A DNA stretch of 64,000 nucleotides from JBKEDF01 sp047975325 (GTDB taxonomy: Bacteria; Pseudomonadota; Alphaproteobacteria; Rhodobacterales; Rhodobacteraceae): positions 1 to 64,000 of the forward strand of contig JBKEDF010000015.1 in assembly GCA_047975325.1 (NCBI GenBank). Reading direction: 5' to 3'. The notes below the pieces were generated by a model, which had not been told where the DNA came from, ran no database searches, and saw only the letters and a list, made by a program, of their open reading frames with translations. The position numbers and the translations under genes are program-made. Every line of letters begins with the position of its first letter. The first letter of the stretch is position 1. Below, one piece after another: positions 34,072 through 43,689 of the stretch.

Positions 34072-34866
34072 TTGGCACGTCGATATTCTATTTCTCAGCT
34101 TCGGCTGATCGCAATTCCGCAACTTGCAGCGGGCGGCCGCTGGCGGGTTGAGGCGATGCGTTCGCTTTCGGAACCGCTGCTGTTGTGGTTCACCAAGGGC
34201 CAGGGCCGGATCACGGTTGCGGGTTCGACCCGCGGCTATACCGCCCATAACGCCATCTTTATCCCCCCCGGGGTGATGCATGGGTTTGAGGCCGGACCCG
34301 CCGTATTTGGAACCGCCGTCTTTTTCGGGCGCGATTGCGATATCGCCTTACCCGCCGTCCCGCATCACCTGCGTATCCGCGAAACCTTTTCCCAGCAGGA
34401 ACTCAATGTCACGCTGGATTCAATCCAGCGCGAACAGGAAAGCGACAGCCCCGCCCATGAACGTGCGGCACAACACCACCTGGGCCTGCTCTCGGTCTGG
34501 CTGGAACGCCAGGTTGCGAAATCGGACGACCGGCGACGTCCCGATGCCGCCCATCGGCTGGTAGCACGCTATTCCTCCCTTCTTGAACGCGATTTCCGAT
34601 CCGGCATGGGGGTGGCCGATTTTGCCTCGGCGCTTGGCGTCACGCCCACGCATCTGACACGCTGCTGCAAACAGGCCTCTGGTCGCCCGGCTTCGGCGCT
34701 CTTGCATGACAGGCTGATATTCGAGGCCCGTCAGATGCTGGTGGAAACGCGGCTTCCGGTAGGGCGAATCGCCGATGTTCTGGGCTTCAATTCCCCGGCC
34801 TATTTTACCCGGGCCTTCCAGCAGAAGACCGGGAAATCCCCATCTGCTTTCCGCAAGCAAGCCTGA
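34072..34866 (+). CDS. AraC-family transcriptional regulator
   Basis: A 264-residue regulator. The N-terminal half is a cupin-like ligand domain (about 15-110; YTAHNAIFIPPGVMHGFEAG). The C-terminal ~100 residues contain the two AraC helix-turn-helix units (MGVADFASALGVTPTHLTRCCKQASG and RLPVGRIADVLGFNSPAYFTRAFQQKTGKSPSAFRK). The start appears to be TTG at 34072, with GGTGG about 8 bases before; the nearby ATG at 34061 is out of frame. It sits immediately before a peptide-type ABC operon in the same direction and may regulate it. Confidence 0.88.
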   Translation: MARRYSISQLRLIAIPQLAAGGRWRVEAMRSLSEPLLLWFTKGQGRITVAGSTRGYTAHNAIFIPPGVMHGFEAGPAVFGTAVFFGRDCDIALPAVPHHLRIRETFSQQELNVTLDSIQREQESDSPAHERAAQHHLGLLSVWLERQVAKSDDRRRPDAAHRLVARYSSLLERDFRSGMGVADFASALGVTPTHLTRCCKQASGRPASALLHDRLIFEARQMLVETRLPVGRIADVLGFNSPAYFTRAFQQKTGKSPSAFRKQA

Positions 34867-35096
34867 CCCTTACGGGCCTTTCGAGGGGGACGGGTTTACC
34901 TTCCGGCCCCTATCCCCTAGACTCTCCCCATGTCGTTTTCACGCCATAAGATGCCGAAAACGCGAGTTGCCCAGCCGGGCCATCGACGCGGAAACCACCA
35001 ATGTGATCGCCTGACGCGCAAGCATGGCCACATGGCGCTGCCCATGTCGTTTCCGCAATTTCACTCTCCAGCGAAAAGACTGACAGGGAGACCATA

Positions 35097-36752
35097 ATGT
35101 CCATGAAGACCGTATCCGACGGGATGATTCATCCCGGCGCCGTGATGTATTCGGAGGAGGCGAAGGCAGGCCGATTGAGCCGCCGGGAATTCCTCACCCG
35201 TGCTTCCGCGCTCGGGGTGTCAGTGCCTGCGGCCTACGGTCTTCTTGGCCTTGCCGCACCCGAAGCGATTGCACAGGAAACACCGAAATCCGGTGGCACG
35301 CTGCGCATGGAAATGGAAACCAAGGGCCTGAAGGATCCCCGCACCGCCGACTGGAGCCAGATGGGCAATTTCATGCGTGGCTGGCTGGAATACCTTGTCG
35401 AATATAACAGTGACGGGTCCCTGCGCGGAATGCTCCTGGAAAGCTGGGAAGTCAATGACAACGCAACCGAATACCTGCTGCGCCTCCGCCCGGGCGTGAA
35501 ATGGAACAATGGTGATGATTTCACCGCCGAAGATGTCGCCCATAACATCACGCGCTGGTGCGATGGCACGGTGGAAGGCAATTCCATGGCCGGCCGCATG
35601 GCCGCGCTTCAGGATAGCAAAACCACGCTGGCCCGGGAAGGCGCCATCACGGTGGAAGATGATCTGACCGTGAAACTGTCGCTCAGCACTCCGGATATCA
35701 CCGTGATCGCGAATATGTCCGATTATCCGGCCGCGATCGTACATCCCTCCTATGACAGTGGCGATCCGGCCACCAATCCGATCGGTACCGGCCCCTATCT
35801 GCCCGCCGAAAATGAGGTCGGCGTCAAACAGGTGCTGGTCCGCAATACCGATCATGACTGGTGGGGAACCGCAGTTTACGGCGGACCCTACCTTGATCGT
35901 ATCGAATATATCGATCTGGGGAGCGACCCTTCCGCCGCCATCGCCGCTGCCGGGTCGGGCGAAATCGACGCCACCTATCAATCGGTCGGTGATTTCATCG
36001 ATATCCTTACCAGCCTCGGCTGGGAAGAATCCGAAGTCGTCACTTCGGCCACAATTACCGTACGTTTCAACCAGAACGACGAAATCTATCAGAATGCGGA
36101 TGTGCGCCGCGCCCTGTGCAAGGCCGTGGACAACAAGGTCGTTCTCGAACTGGGTTACAATGACCGGGGCACGCTGGCGGAAAACCACCATGTCTGCCCG
36201 ATCCACCCCGAATATGCGCAATTGCCGCCACTTGAACCTGATAGCGCCTCAGCCAGACAGATGCTGGACGATGCCGGTTTCGGCGATCACGAATTCGAAC
36301 TCATCTCGGTTGATGATGCCTGGCAGGCCGCCAGTTGCGATACCGTCGCCGCCCAGATCCGCGATGCCGGAATCAATATCAAACGCACGGTCCTGCCCGG
36401 GTCGACCTATTGGAATGACTGGTTGAAATTTCCTTTCTCCGGCACCGAATGGAACATGCGTCCGCTTGGCGTCCAGATCCTTTCGCTTGCCTACAGAACG
36501 GGCGTGGCCTGGAATGAAACCGCCTTCAGCAATGAGGAATTCGATACCTTGCTGGCCGAGGCGAATTCCATCTCCGACGCCGACAAACGACGCGAAACCA
36601 TGTTCCGGATCGAAGAAATCCTGCAGCAGGAAGGCGTCATCATTCAGCCCTATTGGCGTTCCCTCTATCGCCATTTCGATCCGAAGGTCAAAGACTGCGC
36701 CCAGCACCCGACCTTCGAACATCATCATTACAAGTGGTGGATTGACGCCTGA
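35097..36752 (+). CDS. Peptide-type ABC transporter substrate-binding protein (SBP family 5)
   Basis: A periplasmic solute-binding protein of the DppA/OppA family, 551 residues. It has a Tat-like signal with twin arginine in RLSRREFLTRASALG (about 23-37), a hydrophobic stretch and cleavage around AIAQ (about 60). The mature part shows family segments: YLLRLRPGVKWNNGDDFTAEDV, NPIGTGPYLP and PYWRSLYRHFDPKV near the end. Likely ligands are peptides or other small organics; the sequence alone does not say. It starts the transporter operon; two permeases and a double ATPase follow. Confidence 0.93.
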   Translation: MSMKTVSDGMIHPGAVMYSEEAKAGRLSRREFLTRASALGVSVPAAYGLLGLAAPEAIAQETPKSGGTLRMEMETKGLKDPRTADWSQMGNFMRGWLEYLVEYNSDGSLRGMLLESWEVNDNATEYLLRLRPGVKWNNGDDFTAEDVAHNITRWCDGTVEGNSMAGRMAALQDSKTTLAREGAITVEDDLTVKLSLSTPDITVIANMSDYPAAIVHPSYDSGDPATNPIGTGPYLPAENEVGVKQVLVRNTDHDWWGTAVYGGPYLDRIEYIDLGSDPSAAIAAAGSGEIDATYQSVGDFIDILTSLGWEESEVVTSATITVRFNQNDEIYQNADVRRALCKAVDNKVVLELGYNDRGTLAENHHVCPIHPEYAQLPPLEPDSASARQMLDDAGFGDHEFELISVDDAWQAASCDTVAAQIRDAGINIKRTVLPGSTYWNDWLKFPFSGTEWNMRPLGVQILSLAYRTGVAWNETAFSNEEFDTLLAEANSISDADKRRETMFRIEEILQQEGVIIQPYWRSLYRHFDPKVKDCAQHPTFEHHHYKWWIDA

Positions 36753-36767
36753 TTTCCGAACAAGCCC

Positions 36768-36796
36768 GGGCCGGATCCCGCATCCGGCCCGGTTTT
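36768..36796 (+). terminator. Strong intercistronic hairpin between SBP and permease genes
   Basis: GGGCCGGAT (36768-36776), CCCGC, ATCCGGCCC (36782-36790) form a perfect 9-bp stem followed by GGTTTT. In ABC operons such structures let the binding protein be made in excess over the permeases by partial termination or mRNA protection. Here that is an inference from position. Confidence 0.65.
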
Positions 36797-36873
36797 CGGA
36801 TCTGACCCGGCCCGGGTGAAGGCTGGCCCTTCACACCGCACCCCATTCCTGTCTCCACGGAAAAGGACAGCCC

Positions 36874-37959
36874 ATGCTGACATTCCTCCTCCGTCGGTTC
36901 GCTATCATGGCGTTGACGGCCCTTTGCCTGACCTTCGTCGTGTTCTTTCTGACCAATCTTCCCCCCAATCTTGAAAAGCTTGCCCGTTCCGAAGGCTCCA
37001 TCCGCATGAGCGACGAACAGGTACAAAGCTGGCTTGATACGAACGGCTATACCCAGCCCCTCGTGAAACGCTATGGCGAATGGCTGGGCGTGTTGCCGGG
37101 CTGGCAGCATGAGGCCGGGGACGGAACGCTGACGGGACGCTGCGCGACGGCCGGCCAACCCGAAACGGAAGCTTCCCGGTTTTGTGGCCTGCTTCAGGGG
37201 GATTGGGGCCATTCCACGGTCTTCAAGCGCCCGGTGGATGAGGTCATTGGCCGGGCACTGGCCGCAACGGGATGGCTGATGCTCTGGGTAATGATCGTAA
37301 TGGTGCCATCCGCATTGGCGCTGGGGGTTCTGGCGGGCATGCGTGAGGGGTCCCGCACCGATCGCGTGCTTTCCACCGTTGCGATCGCAACAACGGCAAC
37401 GCCGGAATATGTTTCCGGCGTGATCCTGATCGTGCTGCTGGGATCGGCCACGGCGGGCCTTTCACCCATTCTTGCGGATTGGGGGCTGATCAGCGGCAAG
37501 ACACTTTTCCAGGGCACGGCAACATCGGCGATGGACGATATCACATTTTGGAATTTTACCCTGCCGGTAGTGACCATCGCACTTTACGGCATGGGTTATA
37601 TCGCGCGCATGACACGGGCCTCCATGTCCGAAGTGATGACCGCGCAATATATCCGCACGGCACGGCTCAAGGGTGTGCGGTTTCGTGATGTGGTGATCCG
37701 CCATGCGTTGCGCAACGCGCTGATCGCGCCCTTCACCGTCATCATGCTGCAATTCCCCTGGCTTCTGAATGGCGTGGTGATCGTCGAGACGCTTTTCAAT
37801 TACAAGGGGTTCGGCTGGACGCTGGTACAGGGCGCGGGAAACAACGATATCGAATTGCTGCTTTCCTGTTCGGTCATTGCGGTGGTCGTCGTCCTTGCCA
37901 CGCAGCTGATCTCCGATATCGGCTATGCCTTCCTCAACCCTCGCATCCGGATTTCATAA
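36874..37959 (+). CDS. Peptide-type ABC transporter permease (DppB-like)
   Basis: A 361-residue membrane permease. MLTFLLRRFAIMALTALCLTFVVFFL is the typical first helix of DppB/OppB permeases. The EAA-type loop contacting the ATPase is seen in YIRTARLKGVRFRDVVIRHALRNALIAP. The periplasmic loop after the first helix is longer than usual and includes cysteine pairs (GRCATAG...SRFCGLLQG). Followed by the second permease after 12 bases. Confidence 0.93.
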   Translation: MLTFLLRRFAIMALTALCLTFVVFFLTNLPPNLEKLARSEGSIRMSDEQVQSWLDTNGYTQPLVKRYGEWLGVLPGWQHEAGDGTLTGRCATAGQPETEASRFCGLLQGDWGHSTVFKRPVDEVIGRALAATGWLMLWVMIVMVPSALALGVLAGMREGSRTDRVLSTVAIATTATPEYVSGVILIVLLGSATAGLSPILADWGLISGKTLFQGTATSAMDDITFWNFTLPVVTIALYGMGYIARMTRASMSEVMTAQYIRTARLKGVRFRDVVIRHALRNALIAPFTVIMLQFPWLLNGVVIVETLFNYKGFGWTLVQGAGNNDIELLLSCSVIAVVVVLATQLISDIGYAFLNPRIRIS

Positions 37960-37971
37960 GGAGGATCGCGC

Positions 37972-39129
37972 ATGGAACCGCTTGGCTGGGGTAGCATCAT
38001 CGCCCGCATGGCAATCCAGTTCTGGCCGGTCTGGGCCGCATTGGCCCTGACCTTCGTCCTGTCCCTGCATTACAAACCCCGCCTGGGACTTTATGGCAAG
38101 CTTTTCGACAGCCGCATCGGCATGATCGGGTTCTTCATCGTGATGTTCTGGGTCTTCACCGCGCTTTTCGCCGATCTTGTCATCACCCATGATCCCCTGG
38201 CACAGCTTTCGGGAATGAAGAACAAGCCCCCGGGCACCCCTGCCCCGGATGGTGCAAGCTTTTCCTGGTATCTGCTTGGCGGAGACAATCTGGCACGGGA
38301 TGTCTTTTCCCGCATGGTGATGGGCGCGCGCCGCGTTCTGGTCATCGCGCCCGCAGCCACAGGTTTCGCCTTCATGGTCGGTATCACATTGGGTCTGCCC
38401 GCGGGATATTTTGCAGGCAGGCTGGACACATTCCTGTCCTTCCTCGCCAACCTGGTCCTGGCTTTCCCGGTGATCCTGCTTTTCTATCTGCTGGTAACAC
38501 CGGAAATTCGCGATACCGGAATTCCGATCATCCTCGCGGCGGTTTTGTTCTTCTTTCCGATCGTGTTCCTGATCACGCTGTTCAACAGCCGCTTCTTCAC
38601 CACACCCGGCCGCCGCAACCTGTTTGTGGGCTTTACGCTGGTCCTTGGGCTCTGGGCCTATTCGGGGCTTGCCTTCAATGCCGATCCCTTCGGCATCTGG
38701 TCGATGGATCCCAATCTTCTCAATGTTTTTGTCGCCGTTGTCTTCGTCAACGCCCCCACGGTCTTTCGGATCGTGCGCGGTATCGTGCTGGATCTGAGCG
38801 CACGTGACTATGTCGCCGCCGCCCAGACCCGCGGCGAAGGCGCATGGTATATCATGCTGTGGGAAATCCTGCCCAATGCCCGCGGTCCACTGATCGTCGA
38901 TTTCTGCCTGCGCATTGGCTATACGACGATCCTGCTTGGCACATTGGGGTTCTTCGGGCTTGGCGTATCGCCGGAAAGCCCGGATTGGGGATCCACGATC
39001 AATGACGGGCGCCGTCTTCTGTCGATATTTCCCCACCCCGCCGTCACCCCCGCACTGGCGCTCATGAGCCTCGTGCTCGGCCTCAATCTTCTGGCCGACG
39101 GGCTGCGCGAGGAAAGCCTGAAGGATTGA
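37972..39129 (+). CDS. Peptide-type ABC transporter permease (DppC-like)
   Basis: A 385-residue membrane permease of the DppC/OppC type. An N-terminal helix is followed by RIGMIGFFIVMFWVFTALFADLV and GGDNLARDVFSRMVMGARRVLVIA, the usual OppC opening. The EAA-type loop is VAAAQTRGEGAWYIMLWEILPNARGPLIVD, and GLGVSPESPDWGSTINDGR near the C terminus is diagnostic. About 80 residues longer than most DppC proteins because of extra hydrophobic segments in the middle (about 165-225). Confidence 0.93.
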   Translation: MEPLGWGSIIARMAIQFWPVWAALALTFVLSLHYKPRLGLYGKLFDSRIGMIGFFIVMFWVFTALFADLVITHDPLAQLSGMKNKPPGTPAPDGASFSWYLLGGDNLARDVFSRMVMGARRVLVIAPAATGFAFMVGITLGLPAGYFAGRLDTFLSFLANLVLAFPVILLFYLLVTPEIRDTGIPIILAAVLFFFPIVFLITLFNSRFFTTPGRRNLFVGFTLVLGLWAYSGLAFNADPFGIWSMDPNLLNVFVAVVFVNAPTVFRIVRGIVLDLSARDYVAAAQTRGEGAWYIMLWEILPNARGPLIVDFCLRIGYTTILLGTLGFFGLGVSPESPDWGSTINDGRRLLSIFPHPAVTPALALMSLVLGLNLLADGLREESLKD

Positions 39130-39181
39130 TGCCCCTTTCACCTGACCCAAACACCCCGGACCACCATCACCACGGGAGCAC

Positions 39182-41266
39182 ATGATGACCGACTGGGATC
39201 CCACACAACCGATCCTCGAAATCGAAAACCTTTCGATTTCCTTTTTCACCCGGCAGCGCGAAATCCCGGCAGTGATGGATTTTTCCTGCACTGTCATGGC
39301 CGGTGAGGCAATGGGCCTTGTCGGTGAATCCGGATGTGGCAAATCCACTGTCGCCCTGGGCGTGATGCGTGATCTGGGCAGGAACGGCCGTATCGTGAAG
39401 GGCAGGATCCGCTTCAAGGGCCGCGACCTTACCCGGATGGGGGATGAGGAATTGCGCCATATTCGCGGTTCCGAAATCGCGATGATCTATCAGGAGCCCA
39501 TGGCCTCCCTCAACCCGGCAATGACCATCGGCGCCCAGCTTGCCGAAGTGCCGATGATCCACACCTCCATGGGCAAGCACGAAGCCTGGAGCCTTGCACG
39601 GCAGATCGTCGCCGATGTTCGCCTGCCCGATCCCGACCGGATCCTGAAATCCTATCCCCATCAGTTGTCGGGAGGTCAGCAACAGCGCATCGTCATCGCC
39701 ATGGCACTGATGTCCAAGCCCGCACTCCTGATCCTTGATGAACCGACCACCGCGCTGGATGTGACCGTCGAGGCCGGGATCGTTGATCTGGTCCGGGAAC
39801 TTGGCAGGAAATACGGCACTTCGATGCTCTTCATTTCCCATAATCTGGGGCTGGTGCTGGATGTCTGCGACCGGCTTTGCGTGATGTATTCGGGCGAAGC
39901 GGTCGAAACCGGTAATGTTGCCGAAGTCTTCGACCGCATGCGCCATCCTTATACGCAGGCTCTTTTCCGGTCGATCCCATTGCCGGGTGCGGATAAGGCA
40001 GCCCGTCCACTGGTTGCAATTCCGGGAAATTTTCCGCTTCCGCATGAACGCCCGTCAGGGTGCAATTTCGGCCCGCGCTGTGATTATTTCGAACCCGGAC
40101 GCTGCGATATTGCCGATATTCCGATGACCGAAATTCCGGGGGACCGGCATGCCTCCCGCTGCCTGAAATTTTCCGAAATTCCCTGGGACGCCCCATTGGC
40201 CCGCGCCGAGACCGCCGAAAAGGCCGTGATTGGCAAAACCGTCCTTCAGATGGAAGGCCTGCGCAAATATTACGAGGTGGGCTCCGGCGGTCTTTTCGGG
40301 TCCGGTGAGGCAAAGCTTGTCAAGGCCAATGAGACACTCAGCTTTTCCGCCCGGGAAGGCGAAACCCTGGCCATCGTTGGCGAATCGGGCTGTGGAAAGT
40401 CAACCTTCGCCAAGGTCCTGATGGGGCTGGAGACGGCAACCGACGGCAAGATCCGGCTCTACGACAACGATATCCAGGATATCCCGATCGAACGCCGGTC
40501 AACCGATACGGTTTCTTCGGTCCAGATGGTCTTTCAGAACCCTTTCGATACGCTCAATCCTTCGATGACGGTCGGGCGGCAGATCATCCGGGCGCTGGAA
40601 ATCTTCGGTGAGGGGAAGGATGATGCGGAACGGCATGACCGCATGCTGGACCTTCTGGATCTGGTGAAGCTGCCCCGTGCCTTTGCCGAACGGATGCCGC
40701 GGCAGCTTTCGGGCGGGCAGAAACAACGTGTCGGCATCGCCCGCGCCTTTGCGGGTGGGGCAAAGATCGTGGTCGCCGATGAACCGGTTTCAGCGCTTGA
40801 TGTATCGGTTCAGGCCGCAGTGACCGATCTTCTGATGGAAATCCAGCGGGAAAACCGCACGACACTTCTGTTCATCAGCCATGACCTTTCCATCGTGCGC
40901 TACCTGTCCGATCGGGTGATGGTGATGTATCTGGGCCATGTGGTGGAACTTGGCAGCACCGATCAGGTCTTCAGCCCTCCCTACCACCCTTATACGGAGG
41001 CATTGCTTTCGGCCGTGCCCATCGCCGATACCAAGGTAAAGAAGAAACGCATCGTGCTGGATGGTGATATTCCCTCGGCGATGAACCCGCCGCCGGGCTG
41101 TCCGTTTCAGACACGCTGTCGCTGGAAATCAGAGGTTCCGGGCGGGCTTTGCGATCGGGAAATGCCGCCCGTGCGCAAACTGGCATCGGGTCATCAGATC
41201 AAATGCCATCTTTCCGACGAGGCGCTTGAACAGATGGACCCCGTCATCACCATCGCGGCGGAATAG
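39182..41266 (+). CDS. Fused double ATP-binding protein of the peptide-type ABC transporter (DppD-DppF)
   Basis: A 694-residue fusion of the two ATPases normally encoded as DppD and DppF. The first half has Walker A GESGCGKST (about 47), signature LSGGQQQR, Walker B LLILDEPTTALD and a cysteine-rich C-terminal oligopeptide-transporter region (SGCNFGPRCDYFEPGRCDI) that in this family can bind a [4Fe-4S] cluster. The second half repeats it: GESGCGKST (about 400), LSGGQKQR, IVVADEPVSALD and PGCPFQTRCRWKSE...GLCDREMP. With one binding protein and two permeases the importer is complete. Confidence 0.95.
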   Translation: MMTDWDPTQPILEIENLSISFFTRQREIPAVMDFSCTVMAGEAMGLVGESGCGKSTVALGVMRDLGRNGRIVKGRIRFKGRDLTRMGDEELRHIRGSEIAMIYQEPMASLNPAMTIGAQLAEVPMIHTSMGKHEAWSLARQIVADVRLPDPDRILKSYPHQLSGGQQQRIVIAMALMSKPALLILDEPTTALDVTVEAGIVDLVRELGRKYGTSMLFISHNLGLVLDVCDRLCVMYSGEAVETGNVAEVFDRMRHPYTQALFRSIPLPGADKAARPLVAIPGNFPLPHERPSGCNFGPRCDYFEPGRCDIADIPMTEIPGDRHASRCLKFSEIPWDAPLARAETAEKAVIGKTVLQMEGLRKYYEVGSGGLFGSGEAKLVKANETLSFSAREGETLAIVGESGCGKSTFAKVLMGLETATDGKIRLYDNDIQDIPIERRSTDTVSSVQMVFQNPFDTLNPSMTVGRQIIRALEIFGEGKDDAERHDRMLDLLDLVKLPRAFAERMPRQLSGGQKQRVGIARAFAGGAKIVVADEPVSALDVSVQAAVTDLLMEIQRENRTTLLFISHDLSIVRYLSDRVMVMYLGHVVELGSTDQVFSPPYHPYTEALLSAVPIADTKVKKKRIVLDGDIPSAMNPPPGCPFQTRCRWKSEVPGGLCDREMPPVRKLASGHQIKCHLSDEALEQMDPVITIAAE

Positions 41267-41292
41267 GATCGCCGGGCGGCACGCCTCATTCG

Positions 41293-42294
41293 TCACCGGG
41301 GTGGCAGGACATATTTTTTCGGGTCATATCCTGCACCAAGCGCAGAAGGATGGATCCGTTCCGAACGATCCTTGCCAATCACCCGGCGCTTGCGCAGCCA
41401 GAAAAGCCAGGCCCAGCCGCGCCAGGCACCGACCATGGGGGCCGTGGCATCACAGGGAAAACGGGCGCGCCAGCCCGATGGCAGCGTCATTTCGCAACTT
41501 TCCAACCGTTCCAGCATCCAGACCAGCGGGATATTGGCAAGCGGACGCGCGGCGGGCAGGGCATTGACCTGCCCCCCCACATCGGAATGGGCGCCCCGAA
41601 ACCAGACCTGTTCAACCCGATCTTCCCAACCCGGCGGACAGTTCCAGAGGATCGGGATATAGGCCACCCGCGTTTCATGAATTGCAAGCGCGTGAAACCC
41701 ATGCCGGACATTGGGCCCCAATTGCGCATTGTGAAAGGCCGTTTGCCCTTCGGTCAGTTTCCATAAAACCGGTAAACGCAGCCCCAGCGCCTTTACCGTA
41801 TCCCAGACGCCCACCATCTCAATCGGGACGACATCATGGCAAAACCGGCGGTGAAAGGCCTGGGCGGATTTGCGGCCCGGATCGCGCTGGTAATGGCGAT
41901 AGGCCAGATGCACATTGCGTTCGGTCGCAAATTCGCGCCGCAAAAGGCCCACCCTGTCAATCGCGCCGGCAAGGGAACGCACCGCATAGGCCCCCCGGGA
42001 ATATCCGATCAGGAAAATCCGGTCGCCCTGATGATAATGACTGGCCAGATAGCCATAGGCGCGACGGATCTGCCGGTTGATCCCCTTGCCCTGCGCCACC
42101 GCCGCCAGATGGCGCCAGTCTTCAACCTGCAGCCCCGGTTCATAATAGATCGTCCGGTCATGCGACCTGCCCTGTTCCGTCAGGAGCCGGAACAGTTTGC
42201 CCGCATTGGTTTCCCCGCCCGGGATCAGCTTGGACATGGTGCCATCAAGGATGATGACATGATCCACGCGCCCGCGCTGCAGGCCCGGCCCCAC
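41293..42294 (-). CDS. DUF2235-family alpha/beta-hydrolase-like protein
   Basis: A 333-residue protein of the DUF2235 family (alpha/beta hydrolase, the fold of some type VI phospholipase effectors such as Tle1). VDHVIILDGTMSKL opens the domain, FLIGYSRGAYAVRSLAG is the nucleophile elbow (GYSRG), GVWDTVKALGL and WFRGAHSDVGGQ give the acidic and histidine residues. From the GTG at 42294 it is complete, but the frame is open further: a CTG at 42369 preceded by AAGGAG (42381-42376) at 6-base spacing would add 25 residues. No type VI genes are nearby. It is convergent with the ABC operon and behaves as a stand-alone enzyme of unknown substrate. Confidence 0.82.
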   Translation of the reverse strand: MGPGLQRGRVDHVIILDGTMSKLIPGGETNAGKLFRLLTEQGRSHDRTIYYEPGLQVEDWRHLAAVAQGKGINRQIRRAYGYLASHYHQGDRIFLIGYSRGAYAVRSLAGAIDRVGLLRREFATERNVHLAYRHYQRDPGRKSAQAFHRRFCHDVVPIEMVGVWDTVKALGLRLPVLWKLTEGQTAFHNAQLGPNVRHGFHALAIHETRVAYIPILWNCPPGWEDRVEQVWFRGAHSDVGGQVNALPAARPLANIPLVWMLERLESCEMTLPSGWRARFPCDATAPMVGAWRGWAWLFWLRKRRVIGKDRSERIHPSALGAGYDPKKYVLPPR

Positions 42295-42543
42295 AGACGG
42301 CCTTGCCCGCCCGGTCGAGGCTATGGAAATACGGCGAAACCAGTTCTTGACGCGCGTGAAGACGCTCAGGGATCACTCCTTCCGTTTTGCATTTCCCGAC
42401 CAGGGCAGGAAAGATCGGAACACAAGGGGTATTTCATCTCCCAAACCCCATGTGTCACCAAATCCCGGCTTCCCCCTGATCGAACCGGCAGAGTAACCTG
42501 CCCGTCGCCATTGTCCAGCCGGCGGCCGGGAAGGAAGCCCGGC

Positions 42544-43689
42544 TTAAAGATCCAGCGACATGACAGTGGCGATGGATAATTCGCCGAACCCGTTGAAACG
42601 CGTATTGGTCACCGTGGAATAGGCGCCCATGCCATGGAAGATCACGAAATCACCCTCGGCAATCCCATCATCCAGTGCCAGTTCTCCGGGCAGTCGGTCC
42701 ACCGAATCGCAGGTCGGACCAAAAACGATCCGATTGGTCAGTTCGCCCCGGCGTTTTTCCCCTTCGGGGGTCAGCACCTCGGTCCGGTCGATCACCCCGA
42801 TCATCGGCAATTCAAACAGTGATCCATAGGTGCCATCATTGAGAAAGACATGCGCATCATCGCGCACGGCCTTCACCCGTGCGGCCAGACTGAAAGCATC
42901 ACCAACCAGCCCCCGGCCCGGTTCACAGATCAGGATCGGGCGATCGGCCCCAAAGGCAATGCCTGTCACCTCCTCAATTGTGGCAAAAATCGCCTCCAGA
43001 TCGGGGGCAACGGCCGTCAGCCGGTGATTGGGAAAACCGCCCCCCACATTCAGCCGCGCAATGGTCACCCCCGCATCCCGTGCAATATCGGCCGCCGCCA
43101 GAAGATAGCTTTCCCAGGTTGAGGCTTCGGTGCATTGCGTACCGGGGTGGAAGGTCAATGAAGGAATGAACCCCGCCGAAGCGACCGTCTTGAGAAGCTC
43201 CGCTGCAAGTTCCGCCGTCGCCCCGAATTTTGCCCCGAAATTATAGGCCGCCCCCCCAACCGGAAGTTTGAAGCGTACCGAAATTTCGGTGCCTTCCGCC
43301 GGAACGAGTTCAACCAGCTTGGCCAATTCCGAGACCGAATCGACCGAATAGGATTTCACCCCCAGTTCCACTGCCACCGCAATTTCCCTGCGGGAGCGGA
43401 CGGGATTGTTGTAATGCAACGCCGCATCCGGGGCCAGGCGACGGATCAGGCGCATCTCGAAAGGTGAGGCTACATCGAAACCGCGCAGGCCGGCCGCAAC
43501 CAGCGCCTCGACCACCTGTTCCTCGGGGTTCGATTTCACCGCATAGGTCACCATGCCGGGAAAACCGTTAATGAAACGGCGCGCGGCGGCCTGCAGGACC
43601 GACGGGGCATAGAAAAGTACCGGATCTTCCGGCTGCACCATGCGCAGGGCTTCAGAGGGATTCGCCCAGATCGTCTTCGAAAGTTCCAT
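42544..43689 (-). CDS. Fold-III PLP decarboxylase, ornithine/lysine type
   Basis: A 381-residue member of the Orn/DAP/Arg decarboxylase family 2, producing a polyamine or diamine. The PLP lysine is in MVTYAVKSNPEEQVVEAL (near residue 53), the glycine loop in LNVGGGFPNHR, EPGRGLVGDA binds the phosphate, and FGPTCDSVDRL carries the catalytic cysteine and aspartate. The size and motifs favour an ornithine or ornithine/lysine decarboxylase (speC-like) over LysA; substrate preference cannot be decided. Divergent from an Lrp-type regulator across 204 bases. Confidence 0.9.
   Translation of the reverse strand: MELSKTIWANPSEALRMVQPEDPVLFYAPSVLQAAARRFINGFPGMVTYAVKSNPEEQVVEALVAAGLRGFDVASPFEMRLIRRLAPDAALHYNNPVRSRREIAVAVELGVKSYSVDSVSELAKLVELVPAEGTEISVRFKLPVGGAAYNFGAKFGATAELAAELLKTVASAGFIPSLTFHPGTQCTEASTWESYLLAAADIARDAGVTIARLNVGGGFPNHRLTAVAPDLEAIFATIEEVTGIAFGADRPILICEPGRGLVGDAFSLAARVKAVRDDAHVFLNDGTYGSLFELPMIGVIDRTEVLTPEGEKRRGELTNRIVFGPTCDSVDRLPGELALDDGIAEGDFVIFHGMGAYSTVTNTRFNGFGELSIATVMSLDL

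Noticed and set aside
37954..39417. 487-codon reverse frame antisense to the second permease
   Set aside because: Shadow frame of a clear permease gene, caused by GC-rich codon bias; the translation has no family features.
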